DNA from: Arthrobacter citreus
GTDB taxonomy: Bacteria > Bacillota > Bacilli > Bacillales > Bacillaceae_G
Length of the DNA: 64,000 nucleotides
Direction: 5' to 3'
Assembly: GCA_013200995.1 (NCBI GenBank)
Contig: CP053688.1
Coordinates: 1,736,001-1,800,000, forward strand
In this document: one piece after another, positions 17,263-24,162 of the stretch
Layout: every line of letters starts with the position of its first letter
How positions within the stretch are numbered: position 1 is the first letter of the stretch
Notes under the pieces: generated by a model
Told to the model about the DNA's origin: nothing
Seen by the model: only the letters and a program-made list of their open reading frames with translations
Database searches by the model: none
Program-made: the position numbers and the translations under genes

Positions 17263-17648
17263 TGGATGAAATTTCTAGAATCTTAACATTGGTAGAAGAA
17301 GGTAAAATTGATAAAGACAAAGCGAGTGAATTAATTAATATATTACAAGTTAAAGATCAACCTGAGTTTATAGCAGCAAAAAAAGAAGTACCTTATGGAA
17401 ATAAAATGTTAAAGATTCGTGTGACTTCTGATGTTGGCGATAATGTAAATGTGAATTTACCAATTAATCTAGTAAAGGCTGTTTTAAAAGTAGGTACAAA
17501 TATCGCTGAAAAAATACCGGAAGCAGAAAAATATGTAAAAGATATTAATGTTGACCTTCTAATTGAAGCAATCGAAAACGAATTAGTAGGACAGATCGTT
17601 GATATTACTTCAGCTAATGGTGATAAAGTTTTTGTGGTTATTGAGTAG
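17262..17648 (+). CDS. SHOCT-like domain protein of the DUF2089 operon
   Basis: 128 residues. It opens with a SHOCT-like helix pair, ISRILTLVEEGKIDKDKASE, followed by a strand-helix domain (KMLKIRVTSDVGDNVNVNLP, then KVGTNIAEKIPEAEKYVKDI, VDITSANGDKVFVVIE). This N-terminal short helical domain plus YvlB-like part regularly accompanies DUF2089 proteins. No enzyme motif and no membrane helix. Translation is coupled to the first gene through the TAATG overlap. Confidence 0.75.
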   Translation: MDEISRILTLVEEGKIDKDKASELINILQVKDQPEFIAAKKEVPYGNKMLKIRVTSDVGDNVNVNLPINLVKAVLKVGTNIAEKIPEAEKYVKDINVDLLIEAIENELVGQIVDITSANGDKVFVVIE

Positions 17649-17651
17649 ATT

Positions 17652-17921
17652 ATGTTAAGAGTCAAGTTGAAAGTTAACGAAAAACGTTTCTCCATCCCTG
17701 TTCCCTATTCCGTTTTAAATTTGGCTTGTTTAATTATTACATCAAAAAAGATTAATCATTTAATTAATAAAGCAATCGAAAAAGAAGGTAGTAAATTCAT
17801 CTTCCCGAAAATTGAAAGAAATGATTTGAAGCCATTGTTGCAGGGGCTTTCTAAAAACCGTGGAGTCACCCTTGTTGAAACGAAATTGAAGGATGGAACT
17901 GAGGTCGTAGTAAAACTTTAA
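17652..17921 (+). CDS. Third gene of the DUF2089 operon, function unknown
   Basis: 89 residues, basic, starting MLRVKLKVNEKRFSIPVPYS; ends with a strand pattern LKDGTEVVVKL. Begins three bases after the preceding stop with no clear SD, so it is probably translated by coupling. No domain recognised with confidence; the C-terminal half resembles the preceding protein's strand-helix unit in style. A terminator follows at 17988. Confidence 0.65.
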   Translation: MLRVKLKVNEKRFSIPVPYSVLNLACLIITSKKINHLINKAIEKEGSKFIFPKIERNDLKPLLQGLSKNRGVTLVETKLKDGTEVVVKL

Positions 17922-17987
17922 GATTACATTTTTAGTATTTGACTTTTTGACCATCTTTTAGCACTTGAGCTCATAGTCGTTCCAACT

Positions 17988-18037
17988 TGAAAAGTCTAAT
18001 TTCCTGTAAGAAGTGGAGAAATTAGACTTTTTATTTA
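17988..18037 (+). terminator. Terminator of the DUF2089 operon
   Basis: AAAAGTCTAATTTC (17990-18003) pairs perfectly with GAAATTAGACTTTT (18018-18031), then TTTATTT. Confidence 0.9.
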
Positions 18038-18069
18038 AAAATAGACCTTCAACTAAATAACGCATAAAA

Positions 18070-18102
18070 ATCAAAGGAACTTTAGGCAAAGTTCCTTTTT
18101 TC
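18070..18102. terminator. Terminator of the WYL regulator gene
   Basis: AGGAACTTT (18075-18083), AGGC loop, AAAGTTCCT (18088-18096). T-rich flanks on both strands. Confidence 0.75.
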
Positions 18103-18123
18103 AATTTTATTTATTAGATTGGT

Positions 18124-19053
18124 TCATTCTATATTTTCAAGTAACTCTTTATAATATTGTCGTAAACTTTCTTTTAAAATAATGGGCTCAATGATTTTGA
18201 CTGTTTTGCCTAATTTGGCAAGATATTTAATGATAAAACCTAGTTCGTTTTGCTCATATGTACCAATTATATATGTTTTTTCAAACTCATTGATTAGTTT
18301 CATAGATGGGTAGTGTTCCTTTTGAAATAATTCGATTCCCTCTTCATTAATCAACCATTTAAATTTAACAGCGTTTTCTGATGGTTTCCAAAGCGAATGT
18401 GAATTTAACTTCGTAATTTCCTTTAATTCCTCTAACGGCTGAATTTTAGTTATTTCAGCTGATGAAATGCGATCGCAACGGAAAACACGGTACGCCATTT
18501 TATCCATATCATAAGCTTGACAATACCAATATTCCTTCAAAACGTATATAGCAATCGGGTGAATAGTTCGAGATATATTTTTATATACAATTTTAAGTAC
18601 AATATTTTGAACAGCTGCCATTAATAATATTTCTAAATGTTTACATTCTTCGATTTGTACGGCATTTTGAAAAGATACTCGATTTTGCATCCGCTCTATT
18701 TCCTGCTTTTGATTTTCCGACAGTTCATTGATGAATTTTTCATGTATTGTTCGGTAGGATACTTGAAATGGCAAATTCGAATAGCTTCCAAGTGCCTGCA
18801 TAGCAAAGTAAAGCGCAAGAATTTCTTGAGTATTAAAAGAAATAGGTGGGAGCTTCATCTGATTCAGTATACGATAACCTCCGTAACGACCGTATTCTGC
18901 ATAAAGCGGTACACCAATTTCCTCTATAGAAGCTACATCTCTTAAGGCTGTCCTTTTTGAAATCTGAAATTCCTGCATTAAATCCTGAAGTGTAAAATGC
19001 TGTTTTTGATTAATAAAGCGAAGAATTTGATTTATTCTTTCTGATTTTTTCAT
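18124..19053 (-). CDS. HTH-WYL transcriptional regulator (YafY/DeoR-type)
   Basis: 309 residues. N-terminal winged helix (residues 1-60: RINQILRFINQKQHFTLQDL, ISKRTALRDVASIEEIGVPL, then YGRYGGYRI, the classic HTH_11 plus wing). The central WYL region is KIVYKNISRTIHPIAIYVLKEYWYCQAY-like, with key parts HPIAIYVLKEYWYCQAYD and YRVFRCDRI, and a C-terminal WCX extension follows. WYL domains bind ligands or nucleic acid. Divergent from the PhnB-like gene with an 85-160 base intergenic region, which it may control. Start ATG 19053, SD AGAGGGG. Confidence 0.88.
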   Translation of the reverse strand: MKKSERINQILRFINQKQHFTLQDLMQEFQISKRTALRDVASIEEIGVPLYAEYGRYGGYRILNQMKLPPISFNTQEILALYFAMQALGSYSNLPFQVSYRTIHEKFINELSENQKQEIERMQNRVSFQNAVQIEECKHLEILLMAAVQNIVLKIVYKNISRTIHPIAIYVLKEYWYCQAYDMDKMAYRVFRCDRISSAEITKIQPLEELKEITKLNSHSLWKPSENAVKFKWLINEEGIELFQKEHYPSMKLINEFEKTYIIGTYEQNELGFIIKYLAKLGKTVKIIEPIILKESLRQYYKELLENIE

Positions 19054-19215
19054 AAAAACCCCTCTTAATGGTGCCTAAAATTGTCACCTTTAGACAGTAT
19101 ACTTGTAAGTGTAATGAATATTGTTTAAGAAAACAATATGAACTTATTTATAAATTGGAATATTTCCAATGATCTAAATAAGAAAGAATTTACAATAACT
19201 AAAGGAGCTATTATT

Positions 19216-19674
19216 ATGACTGTACAATTAAACTCATTTTTAATGATGAATGGCAATGCAAAGGAAGCAATTGAATTTTACAAAGAAGCTCTTGATGCAA
19301 AACTTTTATTTAGTCAAACTTTTGGAGATGCACCAGAAGACTCTAACTCCCCACTTCCAGAAAACTTAAAGGATTTAGTCGCACACGCAATCTTAAAAAT
19401 TGGTGAAACGAATATTATGATTGCAGATCTATTTCCCACTATGATTTATCGAAATGGGAACAACGTGAATATTTGTATCACTACTAATGAAATAGAGAAA
19501 ACCAACACTTTTTACAATTCGTTGAAGGAAGATGGCCAAGTGGTTATGCCGTTGCAACCTGTCCATTTTAGTCCAGCTTATGGCATAGTAACTGACAAAT
19601 ACGGGGTAACTTTTCAAATTTTCACAGCTAAATCAGAAGATGCAGTAAAAAGAGGACATCAAAAAGAAATTTAA
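19216..19674 (+). CDS. VOC / PhnB-like (glyoxalase fold) protein
   Basis: 152 residues starting MTVQLNSFLMMNGNAKEAIE; PhnB-type VOC features FYKEALDAKLLFSQTFGDAP, ILKIGETNIMIADLFP and VTDKYGVTFQIF. Family members dimerise to form a metal or ligand site; several are annotated as glyoxalase/bleomycin-resistance-like, but the activity is unknown. An in-frame ATG at 19138 exists, but AAAGGAG lies just before 19216, which is the start. Divergent from the WYL regulator. Between them GGTG/CACC inverted half-sites (about 19070-19088) may be its operator. Confidence 0.82.
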   Translation: MTVQLNSFLMMNGNAKEAIEFYKEALDAKLLFSQTFGDAPEDSNSPLPENLKDLVAHAILKIGETNIMIADLFPTMIYRNGNNVNICITTNEIEKTNTFYNSLKEDGQVVMPLQPVHFSPAYGIVTDKYGVTFQIFTAKSEDAVKRGHQKEI

Positions 19675-19727
19675 GTTATTAATACCTCAATCTTTTACCT
19701 ATCATAACGTTAAGTTAGCGTTAAATT

Positions 19728-19767
19728 AGAAGGAACTTCATTCATTGCGAAGAAGTTCCTTTTTCAT
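19728..19767 (+). terminator. Intrinsic terminator
   Basis: AAGGAACTTC (19730-19739) pairs with GAAGTTCCTT (19752-19761), then T-run. The region from here to 19985 holds no gene and no clear signal beyond a possible TTGACG -35 at about 19901. Confidence 0.88.
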
Positions 19768-19999
19768 TGTAAACTACCTCATTCGCTAATCTTTCACCCT
19801 TTATTTTTGATGATTAAAAAATAATCTGATTTTCTCAAAACTAAAAATACCAAATCAATTTTTATTAAAGAATAACTAAAAATTCTATGAATAAAATGGT
19901 TTGACGGGATGATGGTGTAACATTGCTAGCAAGCATATAGATTGGTGCGCATCAGGAAATTAAGTAACTGTCGAATCTATATTGGAAAGGCGGGGTTGA

Positions 20000-21259
20000 A
20001 TGAAAAAGAAAGCGCTTTTTTCCATTCCAATTAGTTTGCTACTAATCGCCATGATTGTCACTTCGTTTTTTTTAATTCACATGAAACCAAACACAAAAAA
20101 TGTATCACAAGCACACAAATTAGCCGTTTATACAAAATCTTCAGTTGTACGAATTTTAGATTATGCAACTGTCAAATGGTCTTTCGATTTATCCGATCAG
20201 CGTGTGATTAATGTTCTTCAAAAAGATGATTACAAAACATCAGTATCCGATTTAGGCTCCGGTGTCATTATTAGTTCAAATGGATACATCATCACAAATT
20301 CTCATGTGCTAGAAAGTTCACATATTATGACAGATGATGATATTGGAACTAATGCTTTTGATATAATTGTGAATGAAGTAGCATCTGCAAACAATTGGGA
20401 CTATGATCAGACTTACGATTATATGTATAAAAATACAACATATAAAGTAATCGAAAAAGGAACATCTGTCTATTTACCTGATGTAAATGAATCAATTAAA
20501 GCAGAAGTTAAAATGAATACATCGTTAACTAATGCAGCACAAGATGTGGCTGTATTAAAAATTGATGGAAAAGGCTTTCCAACCATCCCTCTAGGTGATT
20601 CTGATTCCCTTCAAAGTCAAGATCAAATTTGGGTGATTGGTTACCCAGCCGCAGCAGATTCTAACTTATTTTCAGATGATTCATTACTTGTCCCAACAAT
20701 GAACGAAGGGCAGATTTCAGCCATTTCAAAAACAACCAAGCAAGGCACACCAGTAATACAAATCAATGCTGCTGCAACACACGGAAATAGTGGTGGACCG
20801 GTTATCGATCAGAATGGAAAAATCATCGGATTGCTCACATTTCGCGGTGACACCGTAAACGGTCAAGAAATACAAGGGTTTAATTTTGCTATCCCAGTGA
20901 ATACAATTAAAAAATACATTGATTTATTAAATGTACCTCATTCAAGCAGTAACACTGATCGATTATTTAAAGAAGGAGCGGAGTTGTATTGGGGTGGTTA
21001 TTATAAAGATGCTCTACTAAAATTCCGTACTGTCCAAGAAATCTATCCAAAGTACGCTGATATCAACCAATTCATCAGTGATTCTGCACAAAAATCTGAT
21101 AGTAGCAAAATACTGTGGACTAATTATAAGGAGGCCTTTCTTCAATTTTATGTAATTTCAATTTTAATCATCATCTCTTTACTTATTTATACATTTACTT
21201 CTAATTCAAAACAAAATGTAAAAAATCGAACATTAACTGATCAAGATAAGGACGGTTGA
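20000..21259 (+). CDS. Membrane-anchored HtrA-like serine protease without PDZ domain
   Basis: 419 residues. N-terminal membrane helix (about 5-27), then a trypsin-like domain outside the membrane with the triad H102 (TNSHV), D182 (QDVAVLKID) and S264 (HGNSGGPV). Instead of a PDZ domain there is a helical TPR-like segment (about 320-365: LFKEGAELYWGGYYKDALLK and EIYPKYADINQF) and a second membrane helix (about 383-402) with a basic cytosolic tail. It resembles degP/HtrA quality-control proteases in catalytic core, but the layout is different and the target is unknown. SD AAAGGCGGGG. A long insert (about residues 105-165) separates His and Asp. Confidence 0.85.
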   Translation: MKKKALFSIPISLLLIAMIVTSFFLIHMKPNTKNVSQAHKLAVYTKSSVVRILDYATVKWSFDLSDQRVINVLQKDDYKTSVSDLGSGVIISSNGYIITNSHVLESSHIMTDDDIGTNAFDIIVNEVASANNWDYDQTYDYMYKNTTYKVIEKGTSVYLPDVNESIKAEVKMNTSLTNAAQDVAVLKIDGKGFPTIPLGDSDSLQSQDQIWVIGYPAAADSNLFSDDSLLVPTMNEGQISAISKTTKQGTPVIQINAAATHGNSGGPVIDQNGKIIGLLTFRGDTVNGQEIQGFNFAIPVNTIKKYIDLLNVPHSSSNTDRLFKEGAELYWGGYYKDALLKFRTVQEIYPKYADINQFISDSAQKSDSSKILWTNYKEAFLQFYVISILIIISLLIYTFTSNSKQNVKNRTLTDQDKDG

Positions 21260-21286
21260 CTTTATTGAAAACACTGATATTCGTCA

Positions 21287-21325
21287 TTTAAAAAAGGACT
21301 GTCTATATTTTGACAGTCCTTTCGC
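21287..21325. terminator. Terminator between protease and DUF1003 genes
   Basis: AAAGGACTGTC (21293-21303) pairs with GACAGTCCTTT (21312-21322); the stronger T-run is on the minus strand. Confidence 0.88.
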
Positions 21326-21328
21326 ATT

Positions 21329-21871
21329 TTAATTTTTTTGTTTAATTAAATCTCTAATCTCAGTTAATTGATTCTCTATATTGGTTAGTCGACTTTGCAT
21401 ATCATCAATCTCTTGTTCTGCTTTATAATTTATAGCAAAATCGATAACAGATTCATGTTTATCTCTTACTGCTTGACGGTTTTGACTCATCATAATGACT
21501 GGTGCTTGAAATGCTGCAATAAATGATAGACATAAGTTCAGCAAGATAAAAGGCGCAGAGTCAAAATGAAATGATTTCGTAAACGATAAGCTATTCCAAA
21601 TCATCCAGGCAGCAAGTGTACTACTAAACCATATAATAAATTTCCAACTGCCACCAAATTGCGCTATTTTATCTGCAATCCGATCAGACAATTTTGTTTT
21701 TTGTGTGTAATCACTATCTAAATGGTGCAGAATTTCTGACTCATAACGATCCACAAGTCGATCAATACGTGATAAGTTTTCTTGGTTTAAATCAATATCA
21801 AAACCTTGTATTTTTTTTGGTTTCTCAATTTGTTTTTTAAAATTAATTTGCTTCCAAATGTTTTGTACCAT
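21329..21871 (-). CDS. DUF1003 family membrane protein
   Basis: 180 residues: a soluble N-terminus, two membrane helices (about residues 77-95, KFIIWFSSTLAAWMIWNSL, and 105-125, PFILLNLCLSFIAAFQAPVI) with the conserved AFQAPVIMMSQNRQA block of DUF1003, then a coiled-coil tail (EQEIDDMQSRLTNIENQLTE). Function unsettled in the family. SD AGAGGAGG lies before ATG 21871 and is itself in a hairpin (21881-21901). A long structured leader lies upstream, which suggests ligand- or ion-responsive control. Confidence 0.85.
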   Translation of the reverse strand: MVQNIWKQINFKKQIEKPKKIQGFDIDLNQENLSRIDRLVDRYESEILHHLDSDYTQKTKLSDRIADKIAQFGGSWKFIIWFSSTLAAWMIWNSLSFTKSFHFDSAPFILLNLCLSFIAAFQAPVIMMSQNRQAVRDKHESVIDFAINYKAEQEIDDMQSRLTNIENQLTEIRDLIKQKN

Positions 21872-21880
21872 GCTTTAAAA

Positions 21881-21901
21881 CCTCCTCTTTTTTAGAGGAA
21901 G
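21881..21901 (-). promoter_or_regulatory. Hairpin sequestering the DUF1003 ribosome binding site
   Basis: Minus strand CTTCCTCT (21901-21894) pairs with AGAGGAGG (21888-21881), the SD of the DUF1003 gene, around a short A-rich loop. A T-run follows only weakly, so translational control is more likely than termination. Confidence 0.65.
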
Positions 21902-21932
21902 CCACGTTTCAAAAGCTTATAAAAGGCGGACT

Positions 21933-22035
21933 ACATTTTTATAAAGTAATCCTCCTCGGATATTCAATTGTATGACTTCCTCGGATGTCGGTAAATTATC
22001 CGACTCACCTATACTGGGACTACCCATAAAAATGT
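21933..22035 (-). promoter_or_regulatory. Candidate riboswitch-like structured leader of the DUF1003 gene
   Basis: Minus-strand RNA: ACATTTTTAT (22035-22026) pairs perfectly with ATAAAAATGT (21942-21933) to close a domain of about 100 bases. Inside it, GTAGTCC pairs with GGATTAC, GTCGG pairs with CCGAC over an eight-base loop, and the element ATCCGAGGA occurs twice. I could not match it to cobalamin, SAM, TPP, FMN, M-box, ydaO, yybP-ykoY or other consensus patterns I know. A TATAAT -10 at 22076-22071 lies upstream. Confidence 0.55.
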
Positions 22036-22138
22036 TCCACCTCACTTTTTTTAGTAAAAATACTCTTCTTATTATATGACGACTTATCCATTTGGACTAT
22101 ACTATTTTACCAAAAAATTGGTATATTCCTATATATAT

Positions 22139-22396
22139 TTATTCCAAATTTTCGATATTCCTTAAATAAGTCGCAAACGTGATCATAATTTTATCCACTA
22201 TCAAATACGATATCATACATTCACTAAATTTTTCATAAAAATGCTTGATTTTTCTATTACTTTTTAAATCTTCAACATTTCCAACTTTTTCTAAAAAAAT
22301 CCTCAATCTACAAAATAACCGTATAGATTCGGCATTACTACTACTTAAACACATAAAAAAAATCCCACTATTCATTAGTCGGATTGTTACTAGCAC
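22139..22396 (-). CDS. Doubtful open frame, 85 residues
   Basis: GTG start without an SD; starts MLVTIRLMNSGIFFMCLSSS and contains a charged helical part (RIFLEKVGNVEDLKSNRKIK). No family recognised. It fills a gap between the DUF1003 leader and the small membrane protein, and could be a decayed gene or chance. Confidence 0.2.
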   Translation of the reverse strand: MLVTIRLMNSGIFFMCLSSSNAESIRLFCRLRIFLEKVGNVEDLKSNRKIKHFYEKFSECMISYLIVDKIMITFATYLRNIENLE

Positions 22397-22482
22397 TTTA
22401 TTAAAGTTTTTTAGTTTAGTAGTTACAAAGTTTTTACCTATTCCTTCAATACACCATATGAGGGTTTATTAAGTTCCAAAAA

Positions 22483-22776
22483 TTAAGGATGTAAAAGAAA
22501 TCTTAAATTTGATCGTACGCCAAGTACTATAAATCCAATCCCTAACAAAAACCATAATGACCTCACTAACCAAACTGGCAAAAATCTTAAAAATCCACCA
22601 AGAACAAATGTTAGTATTAGACCGAAACAACCTAAAACCTCATTTCCATAAATCGTTATCTCTGCAGCATTACTTAAGTGTTCTTTATTATTTTCTTTTG
22701 TAAATATGCCCTGTGTGATTAGTAGTAAACCTGTAATACACAGTCCTACTAGAATTACCCAGTTAATCGACCACAT
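22483..22776 (-). CDS. Small membrane protein, 97 residues
   Basis: Three hydrophobic helices: WVILVGLCITGLLLITQGI, VLGCFGLILTFVLGGFLRFL and a last one WFLLGIGFIVLGV, with a short polar loop after the first. Ideal SD AGGAGG before ATG 22776. No family recognised. Confidence 0.65.
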   Translation of the reverse strand: MWSINWVILVGLCITGLLLITQGIFTKENNKEHLSNAAEITIYGNEVLGCFGLILTFVLGGFLRFLPVWLVRSLWFLLGIGFIVLGVRSNLRFLLHP

Positions 22777-22915
22777 AAATCCTCCTGATTGATAAAATTA
22801 ACCCGCTTTTATTACTAAAAGTTTTAACGTTACTAAAATCTTTTGGATCATAAATTTTACATTTTCTTGAATGTAAGGTTTATTCGTACCTTCATGGTAA
22901 TTGTATAACGTTTTA

Positions 22916-23332
22916 CTAACATTCGCCCTGAAATATGTACGGTGTTGAGGATTTTAATAAACTCTCTACACCTCTAGGATGATAGGGCATTAAACTATTA
23001 GCGGTATTTATGTCTACCCATTTTACTTCTTCAATTTCGTTCTGATTTTTAATAGTAATTTCTCCTCCAATTATTTTCGCTGAGAATGTAAACATTATAC
23101 CGTGATGCCCCTGCGTCTTAAAAAATGCTTCATTAATTGCATTTATGTTCACTGCTTCAACAACTAAACCGGTTTCTTCATTTGTCTCACGTATAACTGC
23201 CTGTTCTATGGTTTCTCCTTTTTCTACTGCCCTACCTGGTAGTGACCAAGTAGAATTTTGATTTTTAACCATTAATACCTTCTCTGCTGTTTCGTCATAA
23301 ATAAAAGCATATACTACATCTACTCTCTTCAT
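22916..23332 (-). CDS. Nudix hydrolase
   Basis: 138 residues. The Nudix box is visible as GRAVEKGETIEQAVIRETNE followed by ETGL (GX5EX7REUXEEXGU), at about residues 35-57 of the protein. Such enzymes cleave nucleoside diphosphate derivatives; the substrate is not evident. An in-frame GTG at 23341 is part of the SD AAGAGGTG, so ATG 23332 (MKRVDVVYAFIY) is the start. Confidence 0.88.
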   Translation of the reverse strand: MKRVDVVYAFIYDETAEKVLMVKNQNSTWSLPGRAVEKGETIEQAVIRETNEETGLVVEAVNINAINEAFFKTQGHHGIMFTFSAKIIGGEITIKNQNEIEEVKWVDINTANSLMPYHPRGVESLLKSSTPYIFQGEC

Positions 23333-23561
23333 TAATAACACCTCTTGCTATTATTCTAAATAACTATTTAACATTTTATTTTCTTAAACTATGCTCTCTA
23401 AAAGTATAATTGGAACTAATGTTATCGAGTGTGAAACATGGTACATATATTTCCTACAATTAACTTTTCTTGATATTGGATAATTCGTTAGATACTTGTT
23501 ATTTCCTTTTTGGAACAACTCTGCTATTTACTTCAATACAAAACAATATACAATACACCTA

Positions 23562-23590
23562 TTGTCAAATGGTTAAATTAATGTTAGGAT
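23562..23590 (+). promoter_or_regulatory. Promoter of the ABC-class ATPase leader transcript
   Basis: TTGTCA (23562-23567), 17-base spacer, TAGGAT (23585-23590). The expected RNA start is about 23597, more than 550 bases before the ATPase frame. The stretch 23333-23561 upstream shows nothing else. Confidence 0.6.
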
Positions 23591-23630
23591 TGGTTCTATC
23601 AAAATAAATTTTAATGAGGTGAGGATAACA

Positions 23631-23675
23631 ATGAAAACAAAAAATTATATGTCTTATCCTCATATTACTATTTAG
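23631..23675 (+). CDS. Leader peptide 1 (14 residues)
   Basis: MKTKNYMSYPHITI. The ATG follows GAGGTGAGG, an excellent SD, about 35 bases after the predicted RNA start, and the stop is about 30 bases before a terminator hairpin. This is the arrangement of ribosome-stalling leader peptides that govern attenuation in drug-resistance genes of Firmicutes; no direct evidence of function. Confidence 0.55.
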   Translation: MKTKNYMSYPHITI

Positions 23676-23701
23676 TTATTTTTTTATGAAAAAATTAGAT
23701 C

Positions 23702-23742
23702 AAGCTCTGAGGGTAGGATTCACTCTCAGGGCTTTTATATTT
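23702..23742 (+). terminator. Attenuator/terminator 1 in the ATPase leader
   Basis: GCTCTGAG (23704-23711) pairs with CTCAGGGC (23725-23732, one G-U), then TTTTATATTT. Confidence 0.75.
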
Positions 23743-23782
23743 AGGCAAAGGATTGTTTAATCTTTCTTGCCGACCTATTTTA

Positions 23783-23816
23783 TGACAGCCACTTACTGAG
23801 TGGCTGTTATTTTTTT
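23783..23816 (+). terminator. Terminator 2 in the ATPase leader
   Basis: ACAGCCACT (23785-23793) pairs perfectly with AGTGGCTGT (23799-23807), five-base loop, then TATTTTTTT. A strong intrinsic terminator with no gene between it and terminator 1. Confidence 0.85.
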
Positions 23817-23905
23817 GGAAAAAAATTACTCAAGACAACAATACTGGTAAGGATTTAATCGTTTGTCTTACAAATTAATTTGAAATCTTTTAGGGGGAAT
23901 ATGTA

Positions 23906-23974
23906 TTGAAATTGAATTACTTAGATTGGAATTTTTGTCATGGAAAATTTCAAACAGTGCCTGTTTATGTTTAA
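23906..23974 (+). CDS. Leader peptide 2 (22 residues), possible
   Basis: TTG start eight bases after AGGGGG; begins MKLNYLDWNFCHGK and ends QTVPVYV. Its stop lies inside a hairpin GCCTG (23959-23963) / CAGGC (23976-23980), so ribosome position would affect folding. It may instead be the remnant of a lost gene. Confidence 0.4.
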   Translation: MKLNYLDWNFCHGKFQTVPVYV

Positions 23975-24162
23975 GCAGGCTAATATATGGAGATTAGGGG
24001 TCAACTCGTTTTATCGTTACTTTGTTCCAAAGGATAAAGGGCCCCCCACCCAAAGGAAAGATTTCCGTTATTCTCTGTTTTCCAAATATGAAAGGATGAT
24101 GCTTTATTAAAAGACTTGCTCAATATTTTCGCTCATTACAATCAGGACAGTCATCTTACAGT

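Noticed and set aside
22139..22396. 85-residue frame as a firm gene
   Set aside because: No SD, no recognisable family; kept only as a doubtful frame.
24000..24110. C/G-rich patch (AGGGCCCCCCACCC) near 24038-24052 as a mobile element end
   Set aside because: No flanking direct repeats or transposase; only a short compositional oddity.
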